From: Neostapfia colusana
Lineage: Eukaryota; Streptophyta; Magnoliopsida; Poales; Poaceae
Direction of reading: 5' to 3'
Assembly (NCBI GenBank): GCA_030760725.1
Contig: JASWHV010000016.1
Coordinates: forward strand, 13,321,084 to 13,385,083
DNA: 64,000 bases
This document shows, one piece after another, positions 20,209 through 32,254 of the stretch; the first letter of the stretch is position 1, and the number at the start of each line of letters is the position of its first letter. The position numbers and the translations under genes are program-made. Below the pieces are notes generated by a model. That model was not told the DNA's origin and made no database searches. It saw only the letters and a list, made by a program, of their open reading frames with translations.

Positions 20209-20626
20209 GGGAGGGTACCCGCATGGGGGTTTCATTTCACACCTTCCCGGGAGCAATCCCAAGCGATTCGGAACTCTTCGAATACACCGCGTCGGCAACC
20301 GCTTCGGCTCCTAGACCGAGCGCCAATGACAGGTGGGCCCAAGCCGCCTGACCGGAGCGGTGGGCCATGGAGTCGGTCTCCTAAGAAGACAAGCCGGCAA
20401 GGCTCTTCGGCGGTTCCTGAAGAAAGCGCCGCATCATGCAGAAGTGGCAGCCTTGGGAACCGCCGCAGTAAAGGTAACCATCAAGTGGGCGCACGCTCCC
20501 ACGATCACACGACTGTTCGTGCTCCGGCAGCGGTCAATACGGGACTTAGAGAAAGTGCGCGGATCGGAAGAGACGGAGGTCCCACCTCGGGCTCGCTATC
20601 TCCCCCGAGATGGGCCCGGGGGCCAC

Positions 20627-21722
20627 TGTCGGTACCTGAGATATGGGGTACCCCCGCGCACAGGGGAAAATGCCTAAGGAACTCGCCCTTCTCCGCAGGG
20701 AGAGCTCCGAAGGCGCCACGCGTCCGGCGGGGCCGGACCTCCCTCTCCTCAGAGGAGAGCTCCGGGCCCGCCACGTGGCATACAGAAGCCGGACCTCCCC
20801 CTCCGCGGGAGAGAGGTCCGAAGGCGCCATGCGTCCAGCGGGGTCGGACCTCCCTCTCCTCAGAGGAGAGCTCCGGGCCCGCCGCGTGGCCGACAGAAGC
20901 TGAGCCTCCCCCTCCGCGGGGAGAGGTCCGGAGGCTCCACGTGCCCCGCAGGCCGGACCCTTCTATCCTCAGAGAAGGGCTCCGGACCCGCCACGTGGCC
21001 AGAAGAATGGTGCTGCCTGCCCCCGAGAGATAGGCAGCGGGAGTAAAGACGCCCAATACCTTGCCCGTACAAGGTATTCAAGGCCCGCGTCTTCCCAAGA
21101 TGCGGAGACGCGGAGCACGCTTCTGTCAGGTGCCGTTGCGCCCAGTCACATCACAGACTGGCGCGCGGTGTCAGAACCTGCCAGCCAATAAACTCCGCGA
21201 CAAGACATCCCATGCCGCCTGCGCCGTCATCAACCACTACGACTGGCATGCGGCATGGACAGGGCGGCAAGATGAAGACTCAGAAGCCTTCGACCAGAGA
21301 CAACTACCGGCATAACTGCAGATACGGTAGATAATAGACAATCTTCCCGGGACCACCTGTCGGGTCCCGGCTCCCCTTGTAAGCCGCCCGAGTCTTGGAC
21401 TATAAAAGGCTCGGGTAGGCGATGATAGCAAGGGTTCGCACTCTGCAACTCATACGCTAGCCATACACTCCCAATCTGTAACTCACCCCCAAGCTCAGGA
21501 CTACGGCCCTGAGCAGCAAGCAATACAGCGAGCTCCATAGCTCGCCGTGGACGTAGGGTTTTACGCTCGGCGGCCTGAACCTCGTAAAACTCTCTGTGTC
21601 AAGCTCTTACTAACTCGTCCATCTGCGCAAGCTCTCCGCTAGGGACTAGCCCCGCTGAAAAAAGAACCTCCGCGGGCTGCCCAGTGCAGGCCAGGGCCTA
21701 GTGTCGACTGAACACTTCGACA
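20627..21722 (+). repeat. Tat array LTR A2 (1,096 bp)
   Basis: It starts TGTCGGTACC and ends CACTTCGACA. It serves both as 3' LTR of unit 1 and 5' LTR of unit 2. The TATA box is at 21401-21408. Sequence is very close to LTR A1. Confidence 0.93.
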
Positions 21723-24700
21723 GTTGGCGCGCCAAGCTCACCCCGTCGAGCCCGTTCTCAGGGGTAGGGCCGGGACAGGTCATCCCCTACGGCAACATTA
21801 GCCTCCCGGTGACCTTCGGGGCTCCGGACAGCTATCGGACAGAGTACATCCTGTTCGACGTAGCGGAGATAGACCTCCCCTTCAACGCCATAATCGGCAG
21901 GTTAGCCCTGTACCGGTTCATGGCTGTAGCCCACTACGGCTACCTCGTCCTGAAGATGCCAACATCGACGGGCGTCATCAGGATTTGTGGGGACCGCACT
22001 GCTGCAGTGTCGGCCCTAGAGAAGCTCCAAGCGCTTGCAACAGCTGGGGCATCAGCCCCAGGCAATACGGAGCCGGACCAGCTCCGCCCGAGCGCACGTC
22101 ACCGTGCTTCCGCCACAGCACCCCGCGTGCAACCTCTCGACGAGGGCGGCGTCCCCTTAAAGGTCGTCCAAGTCAGCGCCGAAGCTACCCAGACCACCCG
22201 GGTAGCCGAGGGCCTGGATAGCAAATAGGAAGGCGCGCTCGTCACCTTCCTCCGGCACAACATTGACGTGTTTGCATGGCAGTCATCACAGATGCCGGGG
22301 ATCCCCAGGGAAGTGATTGAGCACCACTTGAAAGTCTTCCCCGACGCCCGGCTGGTTCAACAGAAGCCCCGCAAGCAGTCCATCGAGCGGCAAAACTTCA
22401 TCTGTGAAGAAGTCAGAAGCTGCTGGCCGCTGGCTTCATACGGGAGGTCCACCACCCCCGGTGGTTGGCGAACCCCGTCGTTGTCCCGAAGGCCGGCGGG
22501 AAGCTCCGGATGTGCATCGACTACACCAGTCTCAATAAGGCATGTCCCAAAGATCCATTCCCTCTCCCTAGAATAGATCAAATAGTAGACTCAACGTCAG
22601 GCTGTGATATGCTGTGCTTCCTAGACGCCTACTCGGGTTTCCATCAGATCCCCATGTCTAGGGAGGACGAGGAGCACACCTCCTTCATCACAGTAGACGG
22701 CCTTTATTGCTATGTGTCTATACCTTACGGCCTAAAGAATGCACTCCCCACCTTCGTGCGGGCGATGCACAAAACCTTTGGGTAGTTAATAAGAGACCTA
22801 GTTGAGGTGTACGTCGATGACATAGTTGTCAAGGTCAAGCAGGGTTCATCTTTGCTAGATAACCTAGCCTTAGTCTTTGACAAGTTGCGCTCTACGCGCA
22901 CCAAGCTGAACCCAGATAAATGTGTGTTCGGCGTGTCCTCTGGGAAACTCTTAGTGTTCCTGGTCTCGCACTGAGGGATTGAGGCCAACCCAGAGAAGAT
23001 CAAGGCCATTGACTTGATGCGGCCCCCTGCCCGCGTCAAGGATGTTCAGAGACTCACGGGATGTCTAGCCGCGCTGAGTCGATTTATACCGAGGCTAGCA
23101 GAGCGGGCACCCCCTTTCTTTGAGCTCCTGCGCAAGTCAGGCCCTTTTGCCTTGACTGATGAAGCAGAAGAGGCTTTCCAGGAGTTGAAGCGACTCCTAA
23201 CGACCCTACCTATCATGGTAGCCCCTGAGCCCAGGGAGCACCTGCTGCTCTACATTGCGGCAACAACAGAAGTGGTGAGTATGGTCCTCATCGCAGAACG
23301 GCCAGACCCCTCACCTTCGCAATCTGCCCCGGTAGCAGAAGACAGACGCCAGGAGGCCCCGCAGGGCCAAGGCGGTCTTCCGGACCACCCGGAGGTCCAG
23401 GTCGACCTCCCGGAGGTCCAGGGCGGTCTCCCGGACCCCCAAGGTAAATCCCCGGGGGCCAATTGGGACCTCCCGGAGGTCCCTCAAGACCCCCCGGAGC
23501 TCCCGAATAATCAAGATAGCTTAAGGGCCTCCGGGTCCCAGTTCCCGGAGGCCCCCGAGGGTCCACTCACCTCCAACGGGCCAGGGCCAATGGACGAGGA
23601 CCTCCCAAGCCTAAGAGAGAGGGTTCGAACCATACAGAGGCCTGTCTACTACATCAGCGAAGTACTTCATGATGCCAAGACAAGGTACCTAGAAGTCCAC
23701 AAGCTGCTGTATGCGGTGCTCGTGGCCTCCAGGAAGCTCCGCCATTACTTCCAGGCCCACCGGGTCTCGGTAGTCACCTCGTATCCGCTGAAAACAATTC
23801 TTCACAGCCCCCATGCGACTGGCAACGTTGCTAAATGGGCGGCGGAGCTGGCGGAGTTTGAGCTGGACTTCCTCCCACGCCAAGCAGTCAAGAGCCAAGC
23901 ACTGGCTGACTTTGTGGCGGAGTGGACACCAACGAAGACTGACCCAGGGGGACATGAAGGCGGTGAGCCAGAGCACCAAGCTCCGGTCTTCACCGAACCC
24001 CACTGGACACTTTTCTTCGACGGCTCCTCGCGAAAGCAGGGGGCCGGTGCCGGCGTACTGCTCCTGATGCCATCGGGGGAACAGTTTGGGTATATGGGGC
24101 GTCTAAATTTCAAGGCAACCAACAACATGGCGGAGTATGAAGCACTCATCTTTGGCCTGCAGACAGCCCTGTCTCTAGGCGCTCACCAGTTGTTGGCACA
24201 GGGCGACTCCCAACTGGTCATCAAGCAAGTCAAGGGTGAATGCTCCTGCAATGACCCGCAGCTAGCTGCGTATCTTCTTCACGTGCAGATGTTGGAGAAA
24301 GAATTCCTCGCCTTGGACCTGCATCACGTACCGCGCGCTGGTAATGCCGCAGCTGACGACCTTTCAACGAAGGCTTCCACCGGAGCCCCCGCGCCCGAAG
24401 GAGTTTTTGAGAGGACGTTGCTGCGGCCTACAGCCCGGCCCGCCGAGCCGGGCGAAGGGGGCTTGACCAGCACCTCGAAGCTGGCGGTCCCGGCGGCCCT
24501 ACAACCATGGATGCCGCCAAGGATCGTAAGCGTCACTGGGGACTCCGTGGAACCCAGCGCTCAAGATCCAGAAGCTCAAGTCAGACCCGATGCATGGATC
24601 ATGGCGATCCGAGACTACTTGAAGGACAATATCCTCCCTGATGAACATGCAACCGCTGAACGGATTGTGCGTATGGCTAAGAGGTACGCGCTGGTGGAGA

Positions 24701-25826
24701 GGGATCTCTACCGGCGTGGCGCCAACCACATCCTATTGCGGTGCATAACCCAGGGGGAAGGCTGCGACTTGCTCGCTGAGATCCATGGAGGTGAATGTGG
24801 GAGTCACTCTTCCTCACGCACGCTTGTCGGTAAAGCCTTCCGGCATGGCTTCTACTGGCCGACAGCACTGCAGGATGCCGTCAAGCTGGTCGAGAGCTGC
24901 AAGGCGTGCCAGTTCCACGCCAAGCAGATCCATACACCGGCTCAGGCGGTACAGATGATCCCGCCCTCGTGGCCATTTGCCGTATGGGGGCTGGACAACC
25001 TGGGACCATTTCCCAGAACCGTCGGGGGATTCACCTCTATGTCGCCATCGACAAGTTAACCAAGTGGCCGGAAGCTACACCAGTTGTCACCATCAACAAA
25101 CAATCCGCAGTAAAGTTCATCAAGTCTATTGTCTGCCGGTTCGGGGTCCCGAACAGAATCATCACCGACAACGGGACCCAGTTCACCAGCGCAGCATTCC
25201 AAGACTACTGCGAGGACCTTGGTATTCAGGTGTGCTATGCCTCTGTCGCCCACCCAAGGAGCAATGGGCAAGTTGAGAGGGCCAACGCGGAGATTCTCCA
25301 GGGCCTTAAGACTCGCACCTTCGCCATCCTGAAGAAACATGGTGCCAACTGGGTAGATGAGCTTTCAAGCACACTATGGGCTAACCAGACATCCCAGGGC
25401 CGGGCCACCGGGGAGACACCCTTCTTCATGGTGTATGGGGCCGAAGCTGTACTTCCCCCGGAAATCACCATGAAGTCTCACCGTGTCCGGGCTTACGACG
25501 AAGCCGCGCAGGACAACCTCCGGCGTGGAGAAATCGACCTCGTCGACGAGGTCCGATTACATGCAGCACTCCGCAACGCGCGGTACAGACAAGCGCTTCG
25601 GCGCTACCACCAGAGGTCTGTGCGTGCCCGGGAGCTGCAGGAAGGCGACCTGGTGTTGCGGCGCATACTTTCTCGCGAAGGGGCCCACAAACTCTCCCCT
25701 AGTTGGGAAGGCCCCTTCCGGGTCACGAAAGTGTGCCGCCCCGGGTGTGTGCGCCTTTCCACCGAGGATGGGGACCAGCTCCCGAACCCTTGGAACATAG
25801 AACACCTCCGTAAGTTCTACCCCTAG
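21723..25826 (+). pseudogene. Tat array unit 2: gag-deleted protease-pol
   Basis: The primer-binding region fuses directly to the protease (gttggcgcgccaagctcacc). Compared with unit 1, 2,098 bp are missing with a 4-bp GCCA microhomology at the junction (11199-11202 and 13297-13300). The in-frame TAG between protease and pol is kept (about 22226). Pol is broken by a 1-nt loss near 22415, TAG at 22784, TGA at 22973 and a 4-nt loss near 25031. The second RNase H keeps Asp (24204-24206) and integrase keeps Glu (25275-25277), both altered in unit 1. The first integrase Asp is followed by Asn instead of Ile (LDNLGPFP). It cannot encode its own gag. Confidence 0.9.
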
Positions 25827-27897
25827 AGCAAAAATAGGACAGTACTTTCTTTTTGTAATAAACTCCACAGAGTCCAGGAGCAGCGCTCGGAGCAGCTAAG
25901 CCACAGGGGACGGTACAGGACTACGTTCAGCTTTGCCTGGTTCCGACTCCAAGCGCGTAGAGTCTTGCTTCCCACTTAATGGGGCGGGTCGTGGCCTCCA
26001 TGTTTAGCCTGCCTTCCTCCTGTGGAAAGTTGTGCGAAAAGAAATCTGCTCTATTTTGCTCTTTCCTCGTACTCATTTAAATTGTGTATTAAGTTTTTTA
26101 ACCACCCTTGCAGTGCATGGATGCCATGTGCTCAGCTCCCCCTCCATACAGTCACCAAGCACCAAGCATATGGTTAGGGGCTATAAGTCAAATAAGACTA
26201 TGAGATAAGGGAGGGGGAGCCCCCAAGGAGAATTACGTTTCCTCTACCTGTGTGCAGGGCCTCCAGGCTATGGCGACAGGGACTGCATAAAGAGGGGGGA
26301 AAGGAGCTATCAGCAGCACCGGCCCAGGACTGGAAGGACTGGGCCCCGCCCCTTCAGCAGGGCGAGGCCCGAAGGCCCCACGTGTCCAGCGGGTCCGGAG
26401 CTCTCGCCTCCCCTAAGGAGGGCTCCGGGCTCACCACGTGGCAGGCGGAAACCGGACCTCCCCCCTTGGTGGGAGGGCTCCGAAAGCCCTACGTGTCCAA
26501 CATGGCCGGAGCCCCCGCCTCTTAAGGAGGGGGTCCGGACCCGCCACGTGGCAGGCAGATCTGGAGCTCCCCAAAGGGCGGGATTCGGAGACCCCCGGGG
26601 GCCCCTAACACGGTCAGGACCCGGGGAGGGTGTCTATGCAGAGCTCCGAGATTGGAGATGGCCTCTGAGTACCTTGCGGAGCTAAGGACTCAGTCAGGCA
26701 AAGCCGAGAAGGAGCATCAGAGACGCAAATATCTTAAAGAGTCAAACTATGCGAGGCTCCATGAGCTGGACTACAGACTCGATAAAAAGAAAGAAACAAG
26801 TCCCAAGGGTCTCCTGACACGACCAGAATCCAGAAGTTACAAGAACAGCCGCATCACAAGACTTCAGCCCTGGCAGGAATCGCCTCCCTCACCACCGGCG
26901 TAAAAGCCGGTGACGCCAAGGGAGCACATGAGGCCCCCTCCGCAGTATTCAGCGGTCTTCCTGGAGACTCTGCCGTCTGGGATCCTCCATGGTGCATCGG
27001 CGGCTTCCTTCTCCTGAAGTTCCCTCATCATCGGCGCAAAATCCGGTGTCGTCAAAGGTGCCCCTGGAGCCTCCTTCCCTCATCATCTGCGCAAAAGCTG
27101 GTGTCATCAAGGGTGCTAAAGAGGCCCCCCCCTCCGCAGCTTCAGCGGTCTTCTCGGAGACTCTGCCGCCTTGGATTCTCCTCGGTGCTTCAGCGGTTTC
27201 TTTGAAGACTCCACCACCTGGGAAGGGACGCAACGCCAAGGAGCTTTCTGCCTGCCGTCGCCAAGGAAGTGCTCCGTCGGGAGGACAAACCAGAGACCCC
27301 TTGGTGGCGCCACCCTCAGAGGCAGGGCAGTCATGCTCCCTGAGTCCCAGGCTTGGTGCAGACGCCATCGCTGGAAGGAACCGAGAGCGATTCTCCCCCC
27401 ATAAGGCGGGTTAAGAGCCATGGGAGAAGACAAGACTGCAGAGATTCGAGGGAGGTGCAGGGGCTGGAAGCCTTATAAGGGGAGGGTACCCGCATGGGGG
27501 TTTCATTTCACACCTTCCTGGGAGCAATCCCAAGCGATTTGGAACTATTCAAATACACCGCGTCGGCAACCGCTTCGGCTCCTAGACCGAGCGCCAATGA
27601 CAGGTGGGCCCAAGCCGCCCGACCGGAGCGGTGGGCCAAGGAGTCGGTCTCCTAAGAAGACAAGCCGGCAAGGCTCTTCGGCGGTTCCCGAAGAAAGCGC
27701 CGCATCATGCAGAAGTGGCAGCCTTGGGAACCGCCGCAGTAAAGGTAACCATCAAGTGGGCGCACGCTCCCACGATCCCGCGACTGTTCGTGCTCCGGCA
27801 GCGGTCAATACGGGACTTAGAGAAAGTGCGCGGATCGGAAGAGACGGAGGTCCCACCTCGGGCTTGCTATCTCCCCCGAGATGGGCCCCGGGGCCAC
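25827..27897 (+). other. Tat unit 2 3' internal region
   Basis: This is the counterpart of 17398-20626 without the solo LTR. It includes the G-box array (about 26370-26570), the charged ORF (26658-26903), the hairpin repeats (about 26885-27200) and the antisense ORF (27116-27421) with its TATA element at 27472-27479. Confidence 0.75.
27116..27421 (-). pseudogene. Antisense ORF of Tat array unit 2
   Basis: It has the same ATG and first ~95 residues as the unit 1 antisense ORF (19782-20150), then stops early because a run of C near 27125 is one base longer. It is read as a frameshifted copy. Function is unknown. Confidence 0.35.
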
Positions 27898-29819
27898 TGT
27901 CGGTACCTGAGATATGGGGTACCCCCGCGCACAGGGGAAAATGCCTAAGGAACTCGCCCTTCTCCGCAGGGAGAGCTCCGAAGGCGCCACGCGTCCGGCG
28001 GGGCCGGACCTCCCTCTCCTTAGAGGAGATCTCTGGGCCCGCCACGTGGCATACAAAAGCTGGACCTCCCCCTCCGCGGGAGAGAGGTCCGATGGTGCCA
28101 CGCGTCCAGCGGGGCCGGACCTCCCTCTCCTCAGAGGAGAGCTCCGGGCCTGCCGCGTGGCCGACAGAAGCCGAGCCTCCCCCTCCACGGGGAGAGGTCC
28201 GGAAGCTCCACGTGCCCCGCAGGCCGGACCCTTCTCTCCTCAGAGAAGGGCTCCAGACCCGCCACGTGGCCAGAAGAACGGTGCTGCCTGCCCCCGAGAG
28301 ATAGGCAGTGGGCGTAAAGACGCCCCATACCTTGCCCGTACAAGGTATTCAAGGCCCGTGTCTTCCCAAGACGCGGAGACGCGGAGCACGCTTCTGTCAG
28401 GTGCCGTTGCGCCCAGTCGCATCACAGACTGGCGCGTGGTGTCAGAACCTGCCAGCCAATAAACTCCGCGACAAGACATCCCATGCCGCCTGCGCCGTCA
28501 TCAACCACTACGACTGGCATGCGGCATGGGCAGGGAGGCAAGATGAAGACTCAGAGGCCTTCGACCAGAGACAACTACCGGCATAACTGCAGATAAGGTA
28601 GATAATAGACAATTTTCCGGAGACCACCTGTCGGGTCCCGGCTCCCCTTGTAAGCCGCCAGAGTCTTGGACTATAAAAGGCTCGGGTAGGCGACGATAGC
28701 AAGGGTTCGCACTCTGCAACTCATACGCTAGCCATACACTCCCAAGCTGTAACTCACCCCCAAGCTCAGGACTCCGGCCCTGAGCAGCAAGCAATACAGC
28801 GAGCTCCATAGCTTGCCGTGGACGTGGGGTTTTACGCTCCGGCGGCCTGAACCACGTAAAACTCTCTGTGTCAAGCTCTAATTAACTCGTCCATCTGCGC
28901 AAGCTCTCCGCTAGGGACTAGCCCCGCCGAAGAAATAACCTCCACGGGCTGCCCGGTGGAGGCCCGGGGGAAGTGCCGGACGCGTGGCCGACAGAAGCCG
29001 AGCCTCCCCCTCCGCGGGGAGAGGTCCGGAGGCTCCACGTGCCCCGCAGTCCGGACCCTTCTCTCATCAGAGAAGGGCTCCGGACCCGCCACGTGGCCAG
29101 AAGAACGGTGCTGCCTGCCCCCGAGAGATAGGCAGCGGGCGTAAAGACGCCCCATACCTTGCCCGTACAAGGTATTCAAGGCCCGCGTCTTCCCAAGACG
29201 CGGAGACGCGGAGCACACTTCTGACAGGTGCCGTTGCGCCCAGTCGCATCACAGACTGGCGAGCGGTGTCAGAACCTGCCAGCCAATAAACTCCACGACA
29301 AGACATCCCATGCCGCCTGCGCCGTCATCAACCACTACGACTGGCATGCGGCATGGGCAGGGCGGCAAGATGAAGACTCAGAAGCCTTCGACCAGAGACA
29401 ACTACCGGCATAACTGCAGATACGGTAGATAATAGACAATCTTCCCGGGACCCCCTGTCGGGTTCCGGCTCCCCTTGTAAGCCGCCCGAGTCTTGGACTA
29501 TAAAAGGCTCAGGTAGGCGACGATAGCAAGGGTTCGCACTCTGCAACTCATACGCTAGCCATACACTCCCAAGCTGTAACTCACCCCCAAGCTCAGGACT
29601 CCGGCCCTGAGCAGCAAGCAATACAGCGAGCTCCGTAGCTCGCCGTGGACGTAGGGTTTTACGCTCCGACGGCCTGAACCACGTAAAACTCTCTGTGTCA
29701 AGCTCTTACTAACTCGTCCATCTGTGCAAGCTCTCCGCTAGGGACTAGCCCCGCCGAAAAAAGAACCTCCGCGGGCTGCCCAGTGCAGGCCCGGGGGAAG
29801 TGTCGACTGAACATCGACA
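27898..29819 (+). repeat. Tat array LTR A3 with internal tandem duplication
   Basis: This terminal LTR is 1,922 bp instead of 1,096. The segment 28154-28980 is repeated as 28981-29807 (offset 827 bp), so the GC-rich G-box part, TATA box (28672 and 29499) and leader occur twice. The end is slightly altered (actgaacatcgaca). It abuts the CAATC duplication. Confidence 0.9.
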
Positions 29820-32238
29820 CAATCCTTTACCCATACTCACGAATACCTCCTCGTATTCGCTACCATCTCACCTCATGAAATAATCTCGTCTCGCACCGAG
29901 ACCAATCTCATATGACTCATCAGTCATACACCCATCTCACCTCCCGAACTCAACAGTCCCAAACCAAACCATAACCAATAACCATAACCAAAAACCTTCC
30001 CAATAACCATTCCAGTAACCATCCCATCTAATCATGGCTGTTTAGCCAGGTGCTCGTGACCGTAAGCTCGGCTATCATGATAGTTTTAATAACTCTGCAG
30101 AGTTTGCACCTCTGTACCCACAAGTTTGTGATTTCGTCACCCGTCGGGCGACTGCAGAACCTCCATTATACCAGTACACAACCATCGGTGTATTGTCAAG
30201 AGATCACAAAATAGCCTTTACAAAGGGGTTACTAGATGTATGGACTCACTAAGGTTTCACCGGCAGGCTAGAATCTCCAATTCTCCCACCCACGGGCCCC
30301 CTCTTGTGCCATGCAGTTCCCAGGGCAGTCCTCACTCGACTCCCATTCCCCGCGCCTTCGACAGTCCATAACACTCTAGCAACATACCTAATTACTCAGC
30401 TAAGCCGCACCCATACTTGGCCTTGTGGTGGCACTGTTATCCTGCCATGTGCATGCATGAACCGGTCCTTAGATCTACGGCAAGTAAAGCCACCATCTCA
30501 TGCTACCTCATTCACAAACCCAAGCTTGCCTAGATCTCCCTCCGATCCATGTTCATTTAACCTCATCAGTTACTTATTATCAGTACGAGTGCAGTTAGCT
30601 CGACACATCTATCTCGCTTCCCCATCCCATGGACTCAGCGAAGCATAAAAACAAAAACCATACCCGACTCATAAACTTCCCTGGCGACAAGGGTGGTTTA
30701 ACCAAAACTAGTAAACTCCTATAAAAAGGTTTCCCATCATGTTTGACTCAGCACACACACCTTTTCGCAAAACAAAATAGTTTTACCCAAAACATAGGAT
30801 CAACATGGTCAAGGAGCACTTGCCTTGTTCTTGCGGTTCCGGTTGTTCTTGATTCTCAAAACCCTGTTGCTGCAGTTCGTCGTAGACAGCTTCCTGAGCT
30901 TGTCCTGCTATGTAGGATTCACGTGCATACAAGATTCACAGCAATCAATATCATGCACAAACCCTAAACTAGATGCGATGATGCACATGCGTGCTATCCT
31001 ATGATTAATTTCGTTAGATTGATCTGTACGTGTTCTTGCATGGCTTGCATGGGCAGAGGTGTTCGGATCAAAGGTGGACGTGGCGATGATCTTGTCTTTA
31101 GATCAAACTGATCATCGAGTGATCTGCCCACGAAAAGGCTTCTGTTCGAAAGGAATTGAAGAACAGATGCAAAGAGATGAACACAATGATATCGTAAGGT
31201 GGTATTGAAGTCCTACCTCACACTCTTCTTGTCTTCAGGGTCCTCCTCAGACCGCTTGGTTCTCCTCCGATGATCTCCCATGTTGCGCTTCGGTGATGTT
31301 TTGCTCGGCGAGTTAGGGCTAGGGCTCTAAGTCGTCGACTCAGGATTTGAAAGAGAAGTTTGTGGTTTCGGCCAGGGGTTTTGGGTTCTATTTATAATTG
31401 GGAAGAGAAGAGTCCTAATCTGATTGTATCATGAATAAGAGTCTTATTCAGATCTTTGTTGGATCCTAACGTCTTATCTTTGGTAACATCGCGGAATTTA
31501 GATCGGTTTCTGTTGCGTACCGGTATCTTTACGCGTAAAAACCGCTCCAGAACTCGCTACTTCTGTGATGATGAGCTCCGGAAGCTCCACGTGTCCTCCG
31601 GGGCCTGGTATCTCCTCGTCCGCAGAGACGAGCTCCGGTTGTGCCGCGTGTCAATCGATCGAGACCCCCCCTTCTTCGGAGGTGAGCTCCATGCGCGCCA
31701 TGTGTGGGTGCCGGTCTTTCCGCCTTTCCTTCCCTCAGGGACATGCCCCGAGGTCGACACGTGTCCAGCAGCGACGGACCTCCGGAGATAAGCTCCGGTG
31801 GCGACACGTGTTCAATAGATCCAGACTTCTCGGGGATGGGTTCCGAGATCAACACGTATCCCGTGCGACTGGTCCCCTGACTTCCGCGAGGACTAGCTCC
31901 GAAGGTGACATGTGTCCCATGAAAAATGCCTTTGCTTCTTCCGCAGAGGCTAGCTCTACGGGCAACACGTGTCTGACAGGGTCGGACCTCTTTCCAATCA
32001 CGGAGATGAACCCCGAGCCTGCCACGTAGCCAGTTTGGAGGCGGACCTCTCCCAATTTCTCGGGGATGAGCTCCGAACACGCCACGTGGTCTGCTGGCCG
32101 TGGAAATTGCCTTCGGTGCTCTCGGAGAGCTTTGTTGGCCATCCTTTTGATACTTGTCTCTGTTCCTTCTTTTCTTAAAATGTTTTTCTTCTTCATAAAA
32201 CATGAACATATGCTGACACCTGAGATGAGGGTGTCACA
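29820..32238 (-). repeat. CV2 3' LTR, proximal part
   Basis: On the reverse strand the LTR starts TGTGACACCC at 32238 and runs to the Tat array insertion at 29820. Joined with 9507-10093 it is 3,001 bp. It carries the TATA box (31389-31396) and the G-box array (about 31580-32090). Confidence 0.92.
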
Positions 32239-32254
32239 AATCTACCCCCCTTAA
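32239..32254 (-). other. CV2 polypurine tract
   Basis: The reverse strand reads ttaaggggggtagattt directly before the LTR start. It overlaps the gag-pol stop codon (32251-32253), as in CV1. Confidence 0.85.

Larger units (their letters stand above)
18682..20626 (+). other. Tat unit 1 3' internal region
   Basis: This long region between pol and the next LTR contains, in order: an AT-rich stretch to about 18900, a second G-box palindrome array (about 19060-19290, CACGTG at 19080, 19136 and 19245), a small sense ORF (19359-19523), hairpin repeats (about 19620-19930), an antisense ORF (19782-20150) with an antisense TATA, and a GC-rich stretch shared with element B (about 20260-20626). It ends gggggccac before LTR A2. 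No clean purine tract adjoins the LTR. Unit 2 has the same layout at 25980-27897. Confidence 0.75.
10094..29819 (+). mobile_element. Tat-clade Ty3/gypsy tandem array (LTR-int-LTR-int-LTR)
   Basis: Three LTRs (10094-11190, 20627-21722, 27898-29819) in the same orientation alternate with two internal regions (11191-20626 and 21723-27897), all within one CAATC duplication. The first unit holds gag-protease and pol; the second lacks gag. The Tat assignment rests on two RNase H domains in tandem, a protease-ending ORF followed by an in-frame stop before pol, a long 3' region after pol, and no chromodomain. The structure is best explained by unequal recombination between LTRs of allelic or sister copies, because independent insertions would each have made their own duplication. 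A solo LTR (17559-18681, reverse) is inserted in unit 1. Confidence 0.92.
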
